Shown here piece by piece: positions 51,565-62,521 of a stretch of DNA of 64,000 bases; the stretch's first letter is position 1, and each line of letters opens with the position of its first letter. Under the pieces are notes generated by a model. That model searched no databases. It saw only the letters and a program-made list of their open reading frames with translations, and was not told the origin of the DNA. The DNA lies in contig NC_068347.1 of the NCBI RefSeq assembly GCF_014633365.1, forward strand, positions 36,029,717-36,093,716. The letters run 5' to 3'. A program made the translations under genes and the position numbers. This DNA is from Diospyros lotus (lineage: Eukaryota > Streptophyta > Magnoliopsida > Ericales > Ebenaceae).

Positions 51565-54500
51565 TTTTTTTTTTCCTGTAAATAAGAGATGTATAAAACA
51601 AAACCGGCCAAAAGGCTACAAACCAAGGTCAGGGCATACCTCGGACTAGCAAAAAACCAGAGGCAACAACAAATCACCAATCACCTTCTGGGCCAAGAAA
51701 GGAAAAAGTAAAAAAATGTAAAAAGTGACAGAACATGAAATATGTACAGTATAAAAACACTGGCCACAAGAAAGACGTAATCCATCTCGAACTGATAATG
51801 CGACGGACGGAATCTCTGTCAGTCTAGAGACTAATAAACCAATAAACCCATGTGGGCTGGGCATGAGCGAAACATAAACATGGGGGGGAACTGGCACCAA
51901 GGATGAGGCGCCATGGACATCGTATCCTGCCCCCAAAGCAAAACATCTCAACGGGGAAGAGAGGTCTAGTCTCTCGGAAGCCTCCAAACATGACGAAGAG
52001 CATGACTCTGAAGGGACGACCTGAAGGAAATAGTGGCCAGTCGGGCCCACACAGCACACTGAATCAAATGAGCCAATTGAGAAGCTGATCTCTCCTGATC
52101 TCGAAAACACCTGTTGTTGCGCTCCCTCCATATAAAATAAACCATAGCATGAAGCACTAATCTGTTCGCCACCTGCCAGGGACTCTTGCCACTCCATCTA
52201 GTCGCAACCTAAAGGACTCCAGTATCCCACCTGTGCCAAGGCCAGCTGAATTTCTTCGATTTACGGAAGAAAGACAGCACCTCTTGCGAGTAGCTACACT
52301 GGAAGAAAAGATGGCTATGTCTCTCAGCATCCGCCCTGCAAAGAAAACATTTATTCGGGAGCCAAGAACAAGTTAATACGATCAAGAGTAAATAAGCGTT
52401 CTCGAATTGCAAGCCAAAGGATAAATGAGTAGGCGTGAATACTAACAGACAACCAAACTAAACGATACCAAGGAACTTGGGAGCGCTGAGCTTGAATCGC
52501 CTGAAAAGCAGTCTTAACTGAGAAGAGCCCGTTTGCGGCCAGAAGCTAATAAGGCTCATCATGGCGGCCAGGGCGAGGCAAACTAGGAAGGTGGTTACCA
52601 CAGAGATCAGGGGAGATAGAACTAAGGGTCTCCATCGGAGTCTAGGCGTCATCCTTTATAAAATCTGAAACCTTAGCCAAAATAGGGATACCTACTTGAC
52701 GAGGTAATTGGCGAGGGAAGCGATTAATGAGAACCCCCATCGGGTGCCACTGATCATACCAAAAGAATGTGCTAAAACCGTCCCCAATCCTCCACCCAAA
52801 AAAAGGTTTCAGAATTCCTCGTAATAAGAGCAGCTTCCTTCAATACCATGGGCAGGCATACATAGTCTTTAGGAGCCAAAAGCAAGTTCCTTTTACCTGA
52901 TAAGTGTGCACCCAGTTCGCCCATAAGGATTCCCTATCCCCAACCAGCAAGCACCATATGAGCTTGGCTACCAGAGATTAATTCCAAACATAGAGAGGCT
53001 TAAGGCCAAGGCCACCCTGCCTCTTCGGGCAACAAATGTCGTGCCAAGCCACTTTCACTTTATGAGGATAAACACCGAGGCCCAATACACATAGATAGTG
53101 GAAAGGACTGACTACGCTAACTGCAATCGACCCCCAAATGAGAGAGCCCTGCTGCGCCAAGCACAAATCTTATTCCTCACTCTATCAATAACGGTTTGAC
53201 AATCTCCCTAGGAGAGCTTAGAAGAGAGAAGAGGAACCCCCAAGTATCTCATAGGTAGATTCCCTCTCCGAAAACCAGAGGCATTATAAATAGCTTCACG
53301 AAGGGATGGGTCCTTGCAAGAGACGAAACAATTACTCTTGGATGGATTGGCAACTAGGCCAGACAGAGAGGAAAAACGCTCCAAGCATGACTTCAAGATG
53401 CTGACCGAGGAGGGATCGCCATGAGAGAACAGGAGCAAATCATCTGCAAACATGAGCATCACCAGCTTAGTCTGATCACATTTCCAATGGTATTGAAAGT
53501 TTGAAGCCCTCGAGTGGTGCCTGACAATACCTTGCAGGACTTGCATAACTAGAACAAAGAGGTAAGGGGACAGGGGATCCCCTTGCCTCAACCCCCTACC
53601 CCCAGGGAAGAAACCATATAACTGACCATTGATCTTAATCAAATAGCGGGGGGTCGTGATACACTCGCGAATCCAGCCGCAAAATTGAGGAGGGAAGTTC
53701 ATCAAATGAAGGGTCATTAGGAGAAAGTCCCACTCAACTGTGTCATAAGCCTTAGCAAGGTTGACTTTCATAGCACAACGGGGGGACCCCTTATGTAGAT
53801 GGTATTGAAAAACCAACTCTTAAGCGAGCAGAACATTATCCCCTATCGAGCGCCCAGGCACAAAGGCTGCTTGGGACACATCCACCAAACCAGAGAGCAC
53901 CGGCTTAATCCTATTAGCCAAGATTTTGGTTATGACTTTATACAAGACATTACAACAAGAAATAGGCCTAAATTGGGATGGCGTCTCAGGGTAAGGAACC
54001 TTGGGAATGAGACTAATAATGGTTGCATTAACCTGGCCCAAGAGGCGACTAGAGGTGAAAAAGCTTTGGATAGCCTTCACCACGTCCACACCCACGATCT
54101 CCCAAGATTTTTTTAAAAAACTTAGCTGTGAATCCATCAGGCCCAGGGGCTTTATCATCGCCCATACTGAAGAGGGCAGCCTTAACTTCTTCGGCTAAGA
54201 CCTCAACAATAAGCCCCACCCATTGGTCTTCATCCAAATGCTTGTCAATGAAGGGGGTCACATCAATGGGGTTAAGGGGAGAGTTCCGAGGGCTTTGCCC
54301 ATAAAGATTATGGAAATAGGAGACTAAAGCTTCCTCAACCTCCTCTTTGGAATTTGTGATAGTGCCATTATCTCTCAGGAGGTTCATAATACGGTGATTA
54401 TTACGCCTAGCGAGCATGGATTGGAAGAAGAATCAGGAACAACGATCTCCCTCAGCTGACCACCTAATACGAGCACGAAGGCGGAAGTGGTCAGACTTTT

Positions 54501-55401
54501 GCGCAAGAGCCACTAAATAGTCCCTATTCAACTCTAGCTCTTGCTGGTGAAGGACAGGGTCATGGGGATTATCCTGCAACCGTTGTTGGGTACAGAGTAA
54601 GTGATTTCTAAGAGACAAAACCAGGTCAGAAACATGCCTCCTAGACCTATTAAGGGTCTTCATGGCATTCTTGACCACTTTGAGCTTTTGGACAACTTGA
54701 AACATGGGAACTCCAGGGATCCACCTATTCCAACTAGCTTCCACCCTATCCAGGAAGAAGGGGTGATCGAAAAGGTGGTTGAGGAACCTAAATGGGCTAC
54801 CCTTATGCTGAAGATCTTCACCCAAGGCCACCACAACAGGGTTATGGTCAGAGATCCCTGGTTGGAGAAAGAGGGCCTTGCTTTCTGAATAATGGGCAAT
54901 CCAGTCATCGTTGACTAGGGTTCGATCTAACTTCCTAAGGATACACTCATCACCAAACCTCTTATTAGACCATGTCAATTTAGGGCCACTATAAGCCAAA
55001 TCCTGAAGAGAGGCAGACAAAAGGAAATCATTAAACCTGCGCATACCTAAAGAGAAAGAGGTGTTTCCACCCCTCATCTCAGAATTATTACGACACATTA
55101 AAATCCCCCAAAAGAAGCCAAGGGTTAGAAGAAGCTGTCACCCTAAGACCTGTGAGGGAGTTCTATAATCTGGATTGGTCCACCTCCTCATTCCTTGCGT
55201 AAATACAAGACAGGACGAAAGGGATTGGGATCTCAGCACTCGTCACTTTGACATGGATAACCTGGTCCGACTTGAATAAGGTTCGCACACTAAGGGCGTT
55301 CAGGTCATAACCTATCCAAATACGACCCCCATCACAGATGTTATAATTGAAGTCCCAATTCCAAGAAGGTATGACATTGTGAGAGACATCCGTAGCATGC
55401 C
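51565..55401 (-). mobile_element. L1 LINE, ORF2 distal part and 3' end
   Basis: On the minus strand this follows the interrupted endonuclease. Endonuclease residues such as RGGNTSFSLGMRRFNDFL and PGISDHNPVVVALG lie at 54433-55098. The reverse transcriptase starts at 54420 (DDKAPGPDGF near 54140) and continues NVLYKVITKILANRIKPVL, AMKVNLAKAYDTVEWDFL, GLRQGDPLSPYLFVL and the catalytic MFADDLLLF (53440-53470). A zinc-binding C-terminal region lies near 52320-52350 (CFLCRADAERHSHLFFQC). The 3' end carries ten A residues (T at 51565-51574). Stops and frameshifts are moderate in number. The element is continuous with 62522-64000 once the gypsy insertion is removed. Confidence 0.92.
53208..54417 (-). 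pseudogene. L1 reverse transcriptase (broken frame)
   Basis: Three neighbouring frames, 54049-54417, 53820-54158 and 53208-53816, carry RVT_1 motifs in order. The catalytic F-A-D-D is intact. A frameshift near 54110, at a run of T, and a stop near 53819 separate the parts, so full-length ORF2 protein is not made from this copy. Confidence 0.88.
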
Positions 55402-56151
55402 TGATGCGAGCCTATGAAGATCCCTTTGGTTGCATCTAAAAGCCCACGAACAAGTTGAGCATCATCCCAAGAAAGCCAAACCAGATTCAAGTAAACGAAA
55501 CAAAATAAGAAAAAGAATGATATAGACGCCACACTCCAGAATAAGAGAAGAAGTTGGGAGCGATAAGCCTTGGAAATTGGACGCCACAAGATTGGAACAA
55601 TCTTGATAAGTCTTGAGTTCTTGGAAAAACCAAGTGAGAAAGTTCTCCTTTCAATAATCACGAAAATTAACCAACCTTTTGAAGTGTTTACAATTCCCTT
55701 TAAATAGAAAAACAAATATGAAACAACTACCAACTTGAGATAACTACCCATTAACCTAATAACTACCCACTTCCCAAATGCTCAATAACTACCAGCAACA
55801 CACCACTACCTTAATGGCTGGTACCCTCCATAATGTAATTTAAGAAATTAAACAACTATTTTGTTAGCCAGCTACACATAGACATAATCTTGGGTGCCAC
55901 GTGTCATCTTCTAAATGCTGCCACATGTCATCTTCTAATGGGCTAGCATGCTGATTAAATGGACATAGGCTTGACTTCCACTTGTTGTCTTCCAATTGGT
56001 GGATGCATCAGTAAAGCCTTGTTTGGCTCGAATGTCTTCAATTAGCCCGTTGAGTGTCTCTCTCATTTTCTTTGCCTTTGCTCTTGTGATTGGACCTCCT
56101 TGTAGGCTTAAAGGATCTTTGGCATGTTTTACAGCTCCATTGATCTCATCA
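55402..56151 (-). repeat. CRM-like element 3' LTR
   Basis: On the minus strand it starts TGATGAGATCAATGG and ends GAGGCTCGCATCA, with 5-bp inverted ends TGATG/CATCA. It contains the last 217 bases of pol. Confidence 0.95.
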
Positions 56152-59100
56152 GTCCCCCTCTCCTCAAGAGGATTCGTCCACGAATCATCACCTACATCAA
56201 AAGGAGTTAAGTCAGAAACATTAAAGGTAGCACTAATATTATACTCACCAGGTAGGTCCAACTTGTAAGCATTGTCATTGATCCTAGTAATCACTTGAAA
56301 TGGTCCATCACCCCTAGGATGCAACTTAGAACGCCTTTGAGCTGGGAATCTCTCTTTGCGCATATGTACCCAAACCCAATCGCCTGGTTCAAAAACTAGT
56401 TTCTTTCGACCTTTGTTGGCTTGTGTAACATATTGCTCGGTTCGTTTTTGAATTTGCTGTCGGACTTTCTCGTGCAGTTGTTTCACCATTTCTGCCTTTT
56501 GCTTTCCATATAAATTTACACACTCAACAAGTGGTAAAGGTAATAAATCCAATGGAGTTAGCGGATTAAAACCATAAACTACCTCAAATGGGGAATGGTT
56601 AGTGGCAGAATGGACACTACGATTATATGCAAATTCCACATGTGGTAAGCATTCTTCCCAATTCTTCAAATTCTTTTGAATGATGGCACGCAATAGAGTA
56701 GACAAAGTACGATTCACTACTTCAGTTTGTCCATCCGTTTGTGGGTGGCAAGTAGTAGAAAATAAAATTTTTGTTCCCAACTTACCCCACAATGTCTTCC
56801 AAAAGTAGCTTAAGAATTTAGCATCTCGATCCGAGACTATAGTCTTTGGCATGCCATGCAAACGAACAATCTCTTTAAAGAACAAATCTGCAATGTTGTT
56901 AGCATCATCTGATTTATGGCATGGAATGAAATGTGCCATCTTGGAGAACCTATCAACAACAACAAAAACAGAATCTTTCCCCCTCTTAGACCTAGGTAAA
57001 CCCAATACAAAATCCATAGAAAGGTCAACCCAAGGTTCGCTCGGAATAGGTAAAGGAGTATATAGACCATGGGGTGAAACGCTTGATTTGGCTTGTTTAC
57101 AAGTGATACACTTTCCACAAACCCTCTCAACATCCCGTCGCATATGTGGCCAAAAGAAATGCTCAGTTAATACATCTAATGTTTTTCTCACTCCAAAATG
57201 TCCCATTAGGCCACCCCCATGAGCCTCCCGCACAAGTAATTCTCTCAAAGAACTTATAGGCACACACATTCTGTTCTCTCTAAATAAATACCCCTCATGC
57301 CTATAAAATTTCCCAAAAGCCATTTTCTCACAAGCCTCATAAACATTAGCAAAATCTGGATCACTAGGATACAAGTCTTTAATAAATTCAAATCCTAGCA
57401 ATTTAGCATTCAAAGTTGAAATAAGCGCATACCTGCGAGATAATGCATCTGCAACCACATTTTCTTTTCCTTGTTTATATTTGATCACATAAGGAAAGGT
57501 CTCAATGAATTCTAACCATTTTGCATGTCGTTTGTTCAGCTTCCCTTGTCCTTTCAAGTGCTTCAAGGATTCATGATCAGTGTGTATGACAAACTCCTTC
57601 GGCCATAAATAGTGCTGCCATGTCTCCAAGGTCCGAACCAAGGCATACAGCTCCTTATCATATGTAGGGTAGTTAAGGGCTGCTCCATTTAGCTTCTCAC
57701 TGAAAAATGCAATGGGGTGCCGCTCCTGCATTAAGACAGCTCCAATGCCAATACCCGAAGCATCACACTCAACCTCAAAGGTTTTAGAAAAATTGGGTAA
57801 GGCAAGTATTGGTGCAGAACTTAATTTCTCTTTGATCAAATTAAAAGCTCTTTCTTGCTCACTTCCCCACTTAAAACCCACACTCTTTTTAATAACCTCA
57901 GTCAAGGGTGCGGCTAAAGTACTAAAATCCCTAACAAATCTTCTATAGAAACTTGCTAGGCCATGGAAACTTCGCACTTCGGTGATAGATTTAGGTGTAG
58001 GCCATTCTTTGATTGCTTTAACTTTCTCCCCATCTACCTCAACCCCTTTATCATTTACAACATATCCTAAGAACACAATTTGATTTGTGCAAAAGGAACA
58101 CTTCTTGAGGTTAGCAAATAACTTCTCTTTTCGCAAAACACTTAGAACATTTTGCAAATGCTCTAGATGCTCATCTAAGGTCTTGCTATAGATTAGGATG
58201 TCATCAAAGTAAACCACTACAAACTTGCCTATAAAAGGACGCAAAATATGGTTCATCAACCTCATGAATGTACTAGGGGCATTAGTTAACCCAAAGGGCA
58301 TCACTAACCACTCATATAAGCCATATTTTGTCTTAAAAGCGGTTTTCCATTCATCTCCTTCCCTCATTCTAATCTGGTGATATCCACTTTTTAAATCAAT
58401 TTTAGAAAAGATACATGAACCATGCAATTCATCTAACATGTCATCTAATCTAGGAATGGGATGGCGATACTTTACAGTGATTTGGTTGATGGCTCGACAA
58501 TCCACGCACATCCTCCATGTCCCATCCTTTTTAGGCACAAGTAAGACCGGAACCGCACATGGACTCATACTCTCTCTTACATATCCCTTTGCTAAAAGTT
58601 CCTCAACTTGCCTTTGGAGCTCCTTCGTTTCCTCGGGATTGCTCCTGTAAGCTGGTCGGTTAGGAATTGATGCTCCTGGGATGAAATCTATTTGATGCTC
58701 TATTCCCCTCAAAGGTGGCAAACCACTTGGAATATCATTGGGAAAGACGTCATCAAACTCCTGCAAAAGAGATTTAACAATACTAGGCAAAGAAAGGTCA
58801 AATTCATTAGTATTTAAGCAAGCCTCTTTGTACAAGAGTACAAACATAGGCTGCCTAGCATAAAAAGCACTCCTCACATCTCCCTCTTTTGCATAAAAAC
58901 TTCCTTTTTTTCTCTCTATTTTTCCCTTTCCACTCTCTGAATTTCTTTCCTTTTTACTCTCATTGTTTTTTCTTCTCTCTGAATTTCTCTCCTTTTGAAT
59001 CCCCTCAGATTCACTCTCTTCTTCCTTACTCTTTTGCTCTTCCTTTTTTTTATTTCCCTCGTTCTCACTCCCTCTTTTCTTTTCATTCTCTTTTTTAACC

Positions 59101-59354
59101 CTCATCTGATCTTCATATATCTGTTGGGGTGTCAAGGGTACAAGGGTAACAGACTTCCCATTCATTACAAAAGAGTATTTGTTAGTGTATCCATCATGCT
59201 TGACCCGCCTATCAAACTGCCATGGCCTCCCCAATAGGATATGACCAGCTTGCATTGGCACAACATCACAAAGAACCTTGTCACAGTACCTTCCAATGGA
59301 AAATGAAACTAGCACTTGTTTATTTACCTTAATCTCACCACAATCATTCAGCCA
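55935..59354 (-). CDS. Gypsy pol: protease end, RT, RNase H, integrase, CR-like tail
   Basis: Counting residues from 59315, the uninterrupted frame holds the protease C-terminal part ([10 protein letters not shown]), a charged linker (residues about 70-150), reverse transcriptase with [11 protein letters not shown] at about 365, RNase H with [10 protein letters not shown] at about 580, and an integrase zinc region with [12 protein letters not shown] and [11 protein letters not shown] (about 700-745). The integrase core has aspartates in SMDF (about 765) and SDRDAKF (about 830) and the glutamate in [10 protein letters not shown] (about 867). The tail reads [11 protein letters not shown] at about 1073. 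All catalytic residues are present. The stretch from 59354 to 59316 is also open and continues the gag frame, so pol has no start of its own and would be made from a gag-pol product if the TAA at 59355 were bypassed. Confidence 0.94.
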   Translation of the reverse strand, partial: WLNDCGEIKVNKQVLVSFSIGRYCDKVLCDVVPMQAGHILLGRPWQFDRRVKHDGYTNKYSFVMNGKSVTLVPLTPQQIYEDQMRVKKENEKKRGSENEGNKKKEEQKSKEEESESEGIQKERNSERRKNNESKKERNSESGKGKIERKKGSFYAKEGDVRSAFYARQPMFVLLYKEACLNTNEFDLSLPSIVKSLLQEFDDVFPNDIPSGLPPLRGIEHQIDFIPGASIPNRPAYRSNPEETKELQRQVEELLAKGYVRESMSPCAVPVLLVPKKDGTWRMCVDCRAINQITVKYRHPIPRLDDMLDELHGSCIFSKIDLKSGYHQIRMREGDEWKTAFKTKYGLYEWLVMPFGLTNAPSTFMRLMNHILRPFIGKFVVVYFDDILIYSKTLDEHLEHLQNVLSVLRKEKLFANLKKCSFCTNQIVFLGYVVNDKGVEVDGEKVKAIKEWPTPKSITEVRSFHGLASFYRRFVRDFSTLAAPLTEVIKKSVGFKWGSEQERAFNLIKEKLSSAPILALPNFSKTFEVECDASGIGIGAVLMQERHPIAFFSEKLNGAALNYPTYDKELYALVRTLETWQHYLWPKEFVIHTDHESLKHLKGQGKLNKRHAKWLEFIETFPYVIKYKQGKENVVADALSRRYALISTLNAKLLGFEFIKDLYPSDPDFANVYEACEKMAFGKFYRHEGYLFRENRMCVPISSLRELLVREAHGGGLMGHFGVRKTLDVLTEHFFWPHMRRDVERVCGKCITCKQAKSSVSPHGLYTPLPIPSEPWVDLSMDFVLGLPRSKRGKDSVFVVVDRFSKMAHFIPCHKSDDANNIADLFFKEIVRLHGMPKTIVSDRDAKFLSYFWKTLWGKLGTKILFSTTCHPQTDGQTEVVNRTLSTLLRAIIQKNLKNWEECLPHVEFAYNRSVHSATNHSPFEVVYGFNPLTPLDLLPLPLVECVNLYGKQKAEMVKQLHEKVRQQIQKRTEQYVTQANKGRKKLVFEPGDWVWVHMRKERFPAQRRSKLHPRGDGPFQVITRINDNAYKLDLPGEYNISATFNVSDLTPFDVGDDSWTNPLEERGTDEINGAVKHAKDPLSLQGGPITRAKAKKMRETLNGLIEDIRAKQGFTDASTNWKTTSGSQAYVHLISMLAH

Positions 59355-60893
59355 TTATAGCTTGTATGGTCGGGGATGTGTTTGAGTTGGTAAATTCAAC
59401 TTCTCCACCAATTCCGTGCTAGCTACATTGGTGCAGCTTCCTCCATCAATAATCATTCTACACACTCTTTCTTTGATGTGGCACCTTGTGTGAAAAATGT
59501 TGTCACGTTGCACCTCATTCTCTTCTCTTGCCTGCAAGTTTAAAGCTCTCCTTGTCACCAAAACAACTCCATTCACGGGATGCTCTTCTCCATCACTCTC
59601 ATCCATTAGTGGTAAAGATTCAGCCTCTGTCTCACTTTCAGTTTCAACCTCTCCATTGTTCCTTAAAACCATTGTCCTCTTGTTTGGACATTGAGATGCA
59701 ATATGTCCCTTGCCTAAACACTTAAAACATTTTATATCCCGATTTCTATTAGATTGAGGCTCAAAAGTACCTTTCTCCTTGCTAGGACCCACTTCCTTGC
59801 CCTTGTAAGACTTAGGCTCGAATTTGGTTTTAAGATCTGCCTTTTCCTCCCTTTTGCTCCAATTTGGTTTCCAAGTTGAGGATGAACCCGAAATCTGTCC
59901 CACCCGTACAACACCTTTTCTTTTGAGTTGCCTCTCAACTTTCATGGCCATGTGTAACATATCCTCTAGCTCAACATAATGTTGTAGCTCTACCACATTG
60001 GCAATGTCTCTATTTAGCCCTTGTAAAAACCTAGCCATGGTTGCCTCCCTATCTTCCTCCACATTGGCTCGAATCATGGCAACCTCCATTTCCTTGTGGT
60101 AATCCTCCACATTTCGGGCACCTTGAGTAAGGCCTTGTAGCCGCTGGAACAAGTCTCGATAGTAATGACTTGGAATAAACCTCTTTCTCATGATTGACTT
60201 CATTTGTTCCCAAGTGTCCACAGGCTGTTCACGGTTTCTTCTCCTATTCAAAACAACTTGATCCCACCAAATTATAGCATAATCAGTAAATTCAACAGCA
60301 GCAAGTTTTACCTTTTTGACTTCAGAGTAGTTATGACAGTCAAACACAAGTTCCACTTTCTTTTCCCACTCCAAATAGGCTTCCGGATCATTCTTTCCTT
60401 GAAATGAAGGAATATTCATTTTAATGCTCCCCAAGTCACGATCATAGGTATCCCTTCTTACTGGATTCCTCCCACCAAATCTGTTAGCCCGTTCATTGCC
60501 CAATCTGTTTGTGGCTTGATCCTCAAATTCTTGCTCATCATCTCCATCTCGATCTAGAGTTCTCGGCCTCCTCACATTTCTTCTTCCAAATCTGTGGCCG
60601 AATCTAGGCAAAGTAGATTGATCATCAAAGTTTAGGTCATCTTCTTCATCATCCTCATATCCATCAAGATGACTTTGTCTCCCCAAGTTAGCACTTTCAC
60701 GAGCTGGTCTTCTTCTCACATCAGTTGGGCCAACTTCTTGCTTTTCTATTCTTTCTATTCTGTCAGTCAATTCTCCAAACATAACATTGAAGCGTTCAAA
60801 GTGTTGTTGCATTGCTTGGATCACAAATGAATTGTCACTACTCCCCTCTTCTCGAACTCCCTTGTCTTTTGGGTCCATGTTAGTAACCTGCAT
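59355..60893 (-). CDS. Gypsy gag with CCHC knuckle and protease start
   Basis: 512 residues. An N-terminal charged region is followed by the capsid segment ([20 protein letters not shown] at about 160-180; [36 protein letters not shown]). The zinc knuckle [14 protein letters not shown] lies at about 390. The protease active-site loop [13 protein letters not shown] lies at about 480. The frame then ends at TAA (59355-59357) inside the protease domain. Because the same frame reopens at once and encodes the rest of the protease and pol, the stop is most simply a point mutation, not a real gag end. Alternatively it could be a read-through site. The start chosen is the ATG at 60893; a second ATG lies five codons later. 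Confidence 0.92.
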   Translation of the reverse strand: MQVTNMDPKDKGVREEGSSDNSFVIQAMQQHFERFNVMFGELTDRIERIEKQEVGPTDVRRRPARESANLGRQSHLDGYEDDEEDDLNFDDQSTLPRFGHRFGRRNVRRPRTLDRDGDDEQEFEDQATNRLGNERANRFGGRNPVRRDTYDRDLGSIKMNIPSFQGKNDPEAYLEWEKKVELVFDCHNYSEVKKVKLAAVEFTDYAIIWWDQVVLNRRRNREQPVDTWEQMKSIMRKRFIPSHYYRDLFQRLQGLTQGARNVEDYHKEMEVAMIRANVEEDREATMARFLQGLNRDIANVVELQHYVELEDMLHMAMKVERQLKRKGVVRVGQISGSSSTWKPNWSKREEKADLKTKFEPKSYKGKEVGPSKEKGTFEPQSNRNRDIKCFKCLGKGHIASQCPNKRTMVLRNNGEVETESETEAESLPLMDESDGEEHPVNGVVLVTRRALNLQAREENEVQRDNIFHTRCHIKERVCRMIIDGGSCTNVASTELVEKLNLPTQTHPRPYKL

Positions 60894-61771
60894 AAAGATT
60901 CAAATATAACCTCACAAGCACTCCCTCACGTGTTTTCTCTCAATTTGTTTGATTCACTCAACCCTCGTGTATATCACTATTTATTGGCTTTTTCTTTTAA
61001 TAAGCTCACACTCTTGCCTTTTACCACTCAACTTTCTCAATTAGCTTTTGAAAGAACTCAACAACTATAATCAAGAAAGTGAAATCTATGGCAACCCAAT
61101 TTGCAAAGAGTATAACCAGGTTAGATTGAAGAAGGAACACAGAATTGAATAAATTTTGAACACAGAATTTAATCACAATTGATGAATTTAGAACATTAGA
61201 AAAACAACCAGATTTGTCTGTGTGTTGAAATGCTATGTACCCACTGATTTGTTGTGTATTTTTTTTTTTTTTTTTTTTTTTTACGTGCTTGACTGAAACT
61301 CTTTTTTTTTTTTTTTTTTTTTTTTATAAGCACGAAAATTCCACTATCTGAAGTTTGATTCTTGAAATCAAGATGAATAGAGATATGCTTTTATAGGTGT
61401 GTGGGTTTAGTTGATTCACACAAACGGTAACAATGAAGGTGATTAGAGTTCACAAAATCAAGATGAACAGATCACAAGGCATCAAAGGTAACCAAGTAAG
61501 GATTTAATACCAATGGAAGAACTTAAGTATAGTCACAAATCAAGGAACGAGAAAAAGAAGTACAGTAAGGATAAAGTCAAAGGATGAAAAACAAGAACCA
61601 ACGAGAACAAAAAATCAAAGGGTGGAAAAGAAGAAAACAACAAGAACAAAGGAAATAGCAAGAATGCAACCTAATCAGAATCTGGAAATTAATAGATTCC
61701 AACAACTTGAAATTTTTTTTTTTTTTAATGTGTTTCGAACCTGATTTAGAACCTGGCTCTGATACCAAAAC
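60894..61771 (-). other. CRM-like element 5' leader and primer-binding site
   Basis: The non-coding leader between 5' LTR and gag. The plus strand shows two T runs of about 24 bases each (61259-61282 and 61302-61325), separated by 19 bases. CGTGCTT (61284-61290) and AAGCACG (61328-61334) form an inverted repeat around the second run. The primer-binding complement is at 61754-61767. Confidence 0.8.
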
Positions 61772-62521
61772 TGATGCGAGCCTATGAAGATCCCTTTGGT
61801 TGCATCTAAAAGCCCACGAACAAGTTGAGCATCATCCCAAGAAAGCCAAACCAGATTCAAGTAAACGAAACAAAATAAGAAAAAGAATGATATAGACGCC
61901 ACACTCCAGAATAAGAGAAGAAGTTGGGAGCGATAAGCCTTGGAAATTGGACGCCACAAGATTGGAACAATCTTGATAAGTCTTGAGTTCTTGGAAAAAC
62001 CAAGTGAGAAAGTTCTCCTTTCAATAATCACGAAAATTAACCAACCTTTTGAAGTGTTTACAATTCCCTTTAAATAGAAAAACAAATATGAAACAACTAT
62101 CAACTTGAGATAACTACCCATTAACCTAATAACTACCCACTTCCCAAATGCTCAATAACTACCAGCAACACACTACTACCTTAATGGCTGGTACCCTCCA
62201 TAATGTAATTTAAGAAATTAAACAACTATTTTGTTAGCCAGCTACACATAGACATAATCTTGGGTGCCACGTGTCATCTTCTAAATGCTGCCACATGTCA
62301 TCTTCTAATGGGCTAGCATGCTGATTAAATGGACATAGGCTTGACTTCCACTTGTTGTCTTCCAATTGGTGGATGCATCAGTAAAGCCTTGTTTGGCTCG
62401 AATGTCTTCAATTAGCCCGTTGAGTGTCTCTCTCATTTTCTTTGCCTTTGCTCTTGTGATTGGACCTCCTTGTAGGCTTAAAGGATCTTTGGCATCTTTT
62501 ACAGCTCCATTGATCTCATCA
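61772..62521 (-). repeat. CRM-like element 5' LTR
   Basis: 750 bp, the same length as the other copy. The differences seen are C/T at two places in the middle and G/C near the TG end, where the copy inside pol changes a histidine codon to aspartate. Confidence 0.95.

Larger units (their letters stand above)
55402..62521 (-). mobile_element. CRM-like Ty3/gypsy retrotransposon, recent and nearly intact
   Basis: A 7,120-bp element with two 750-bp LTRs (55402-56151 and 61772-62521). By direct reading they differ at three positions. The flanking duplication is ATGCC (55397-55401) against GTGCC (62522-62526), four of five. The primer site TGGTATCAGAGCCA (complement at 61754-61767) lies four bases from the 5' LTR, and the polypurine tract GAGGAGAGGGGGAC (complement 56152-56165) abuts the 3' LTR. 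Gag and pol share one frame, interrupted once by TAA at 59355. Pol runs 217 bases into the 3' LTR and ends with a GPITRAKAK motif instead of a classical chromodomain, a layout described for CRM-clade chromoviruses. It lies in the endonuclease part of an L1 LINE. Confidence 0.95.
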
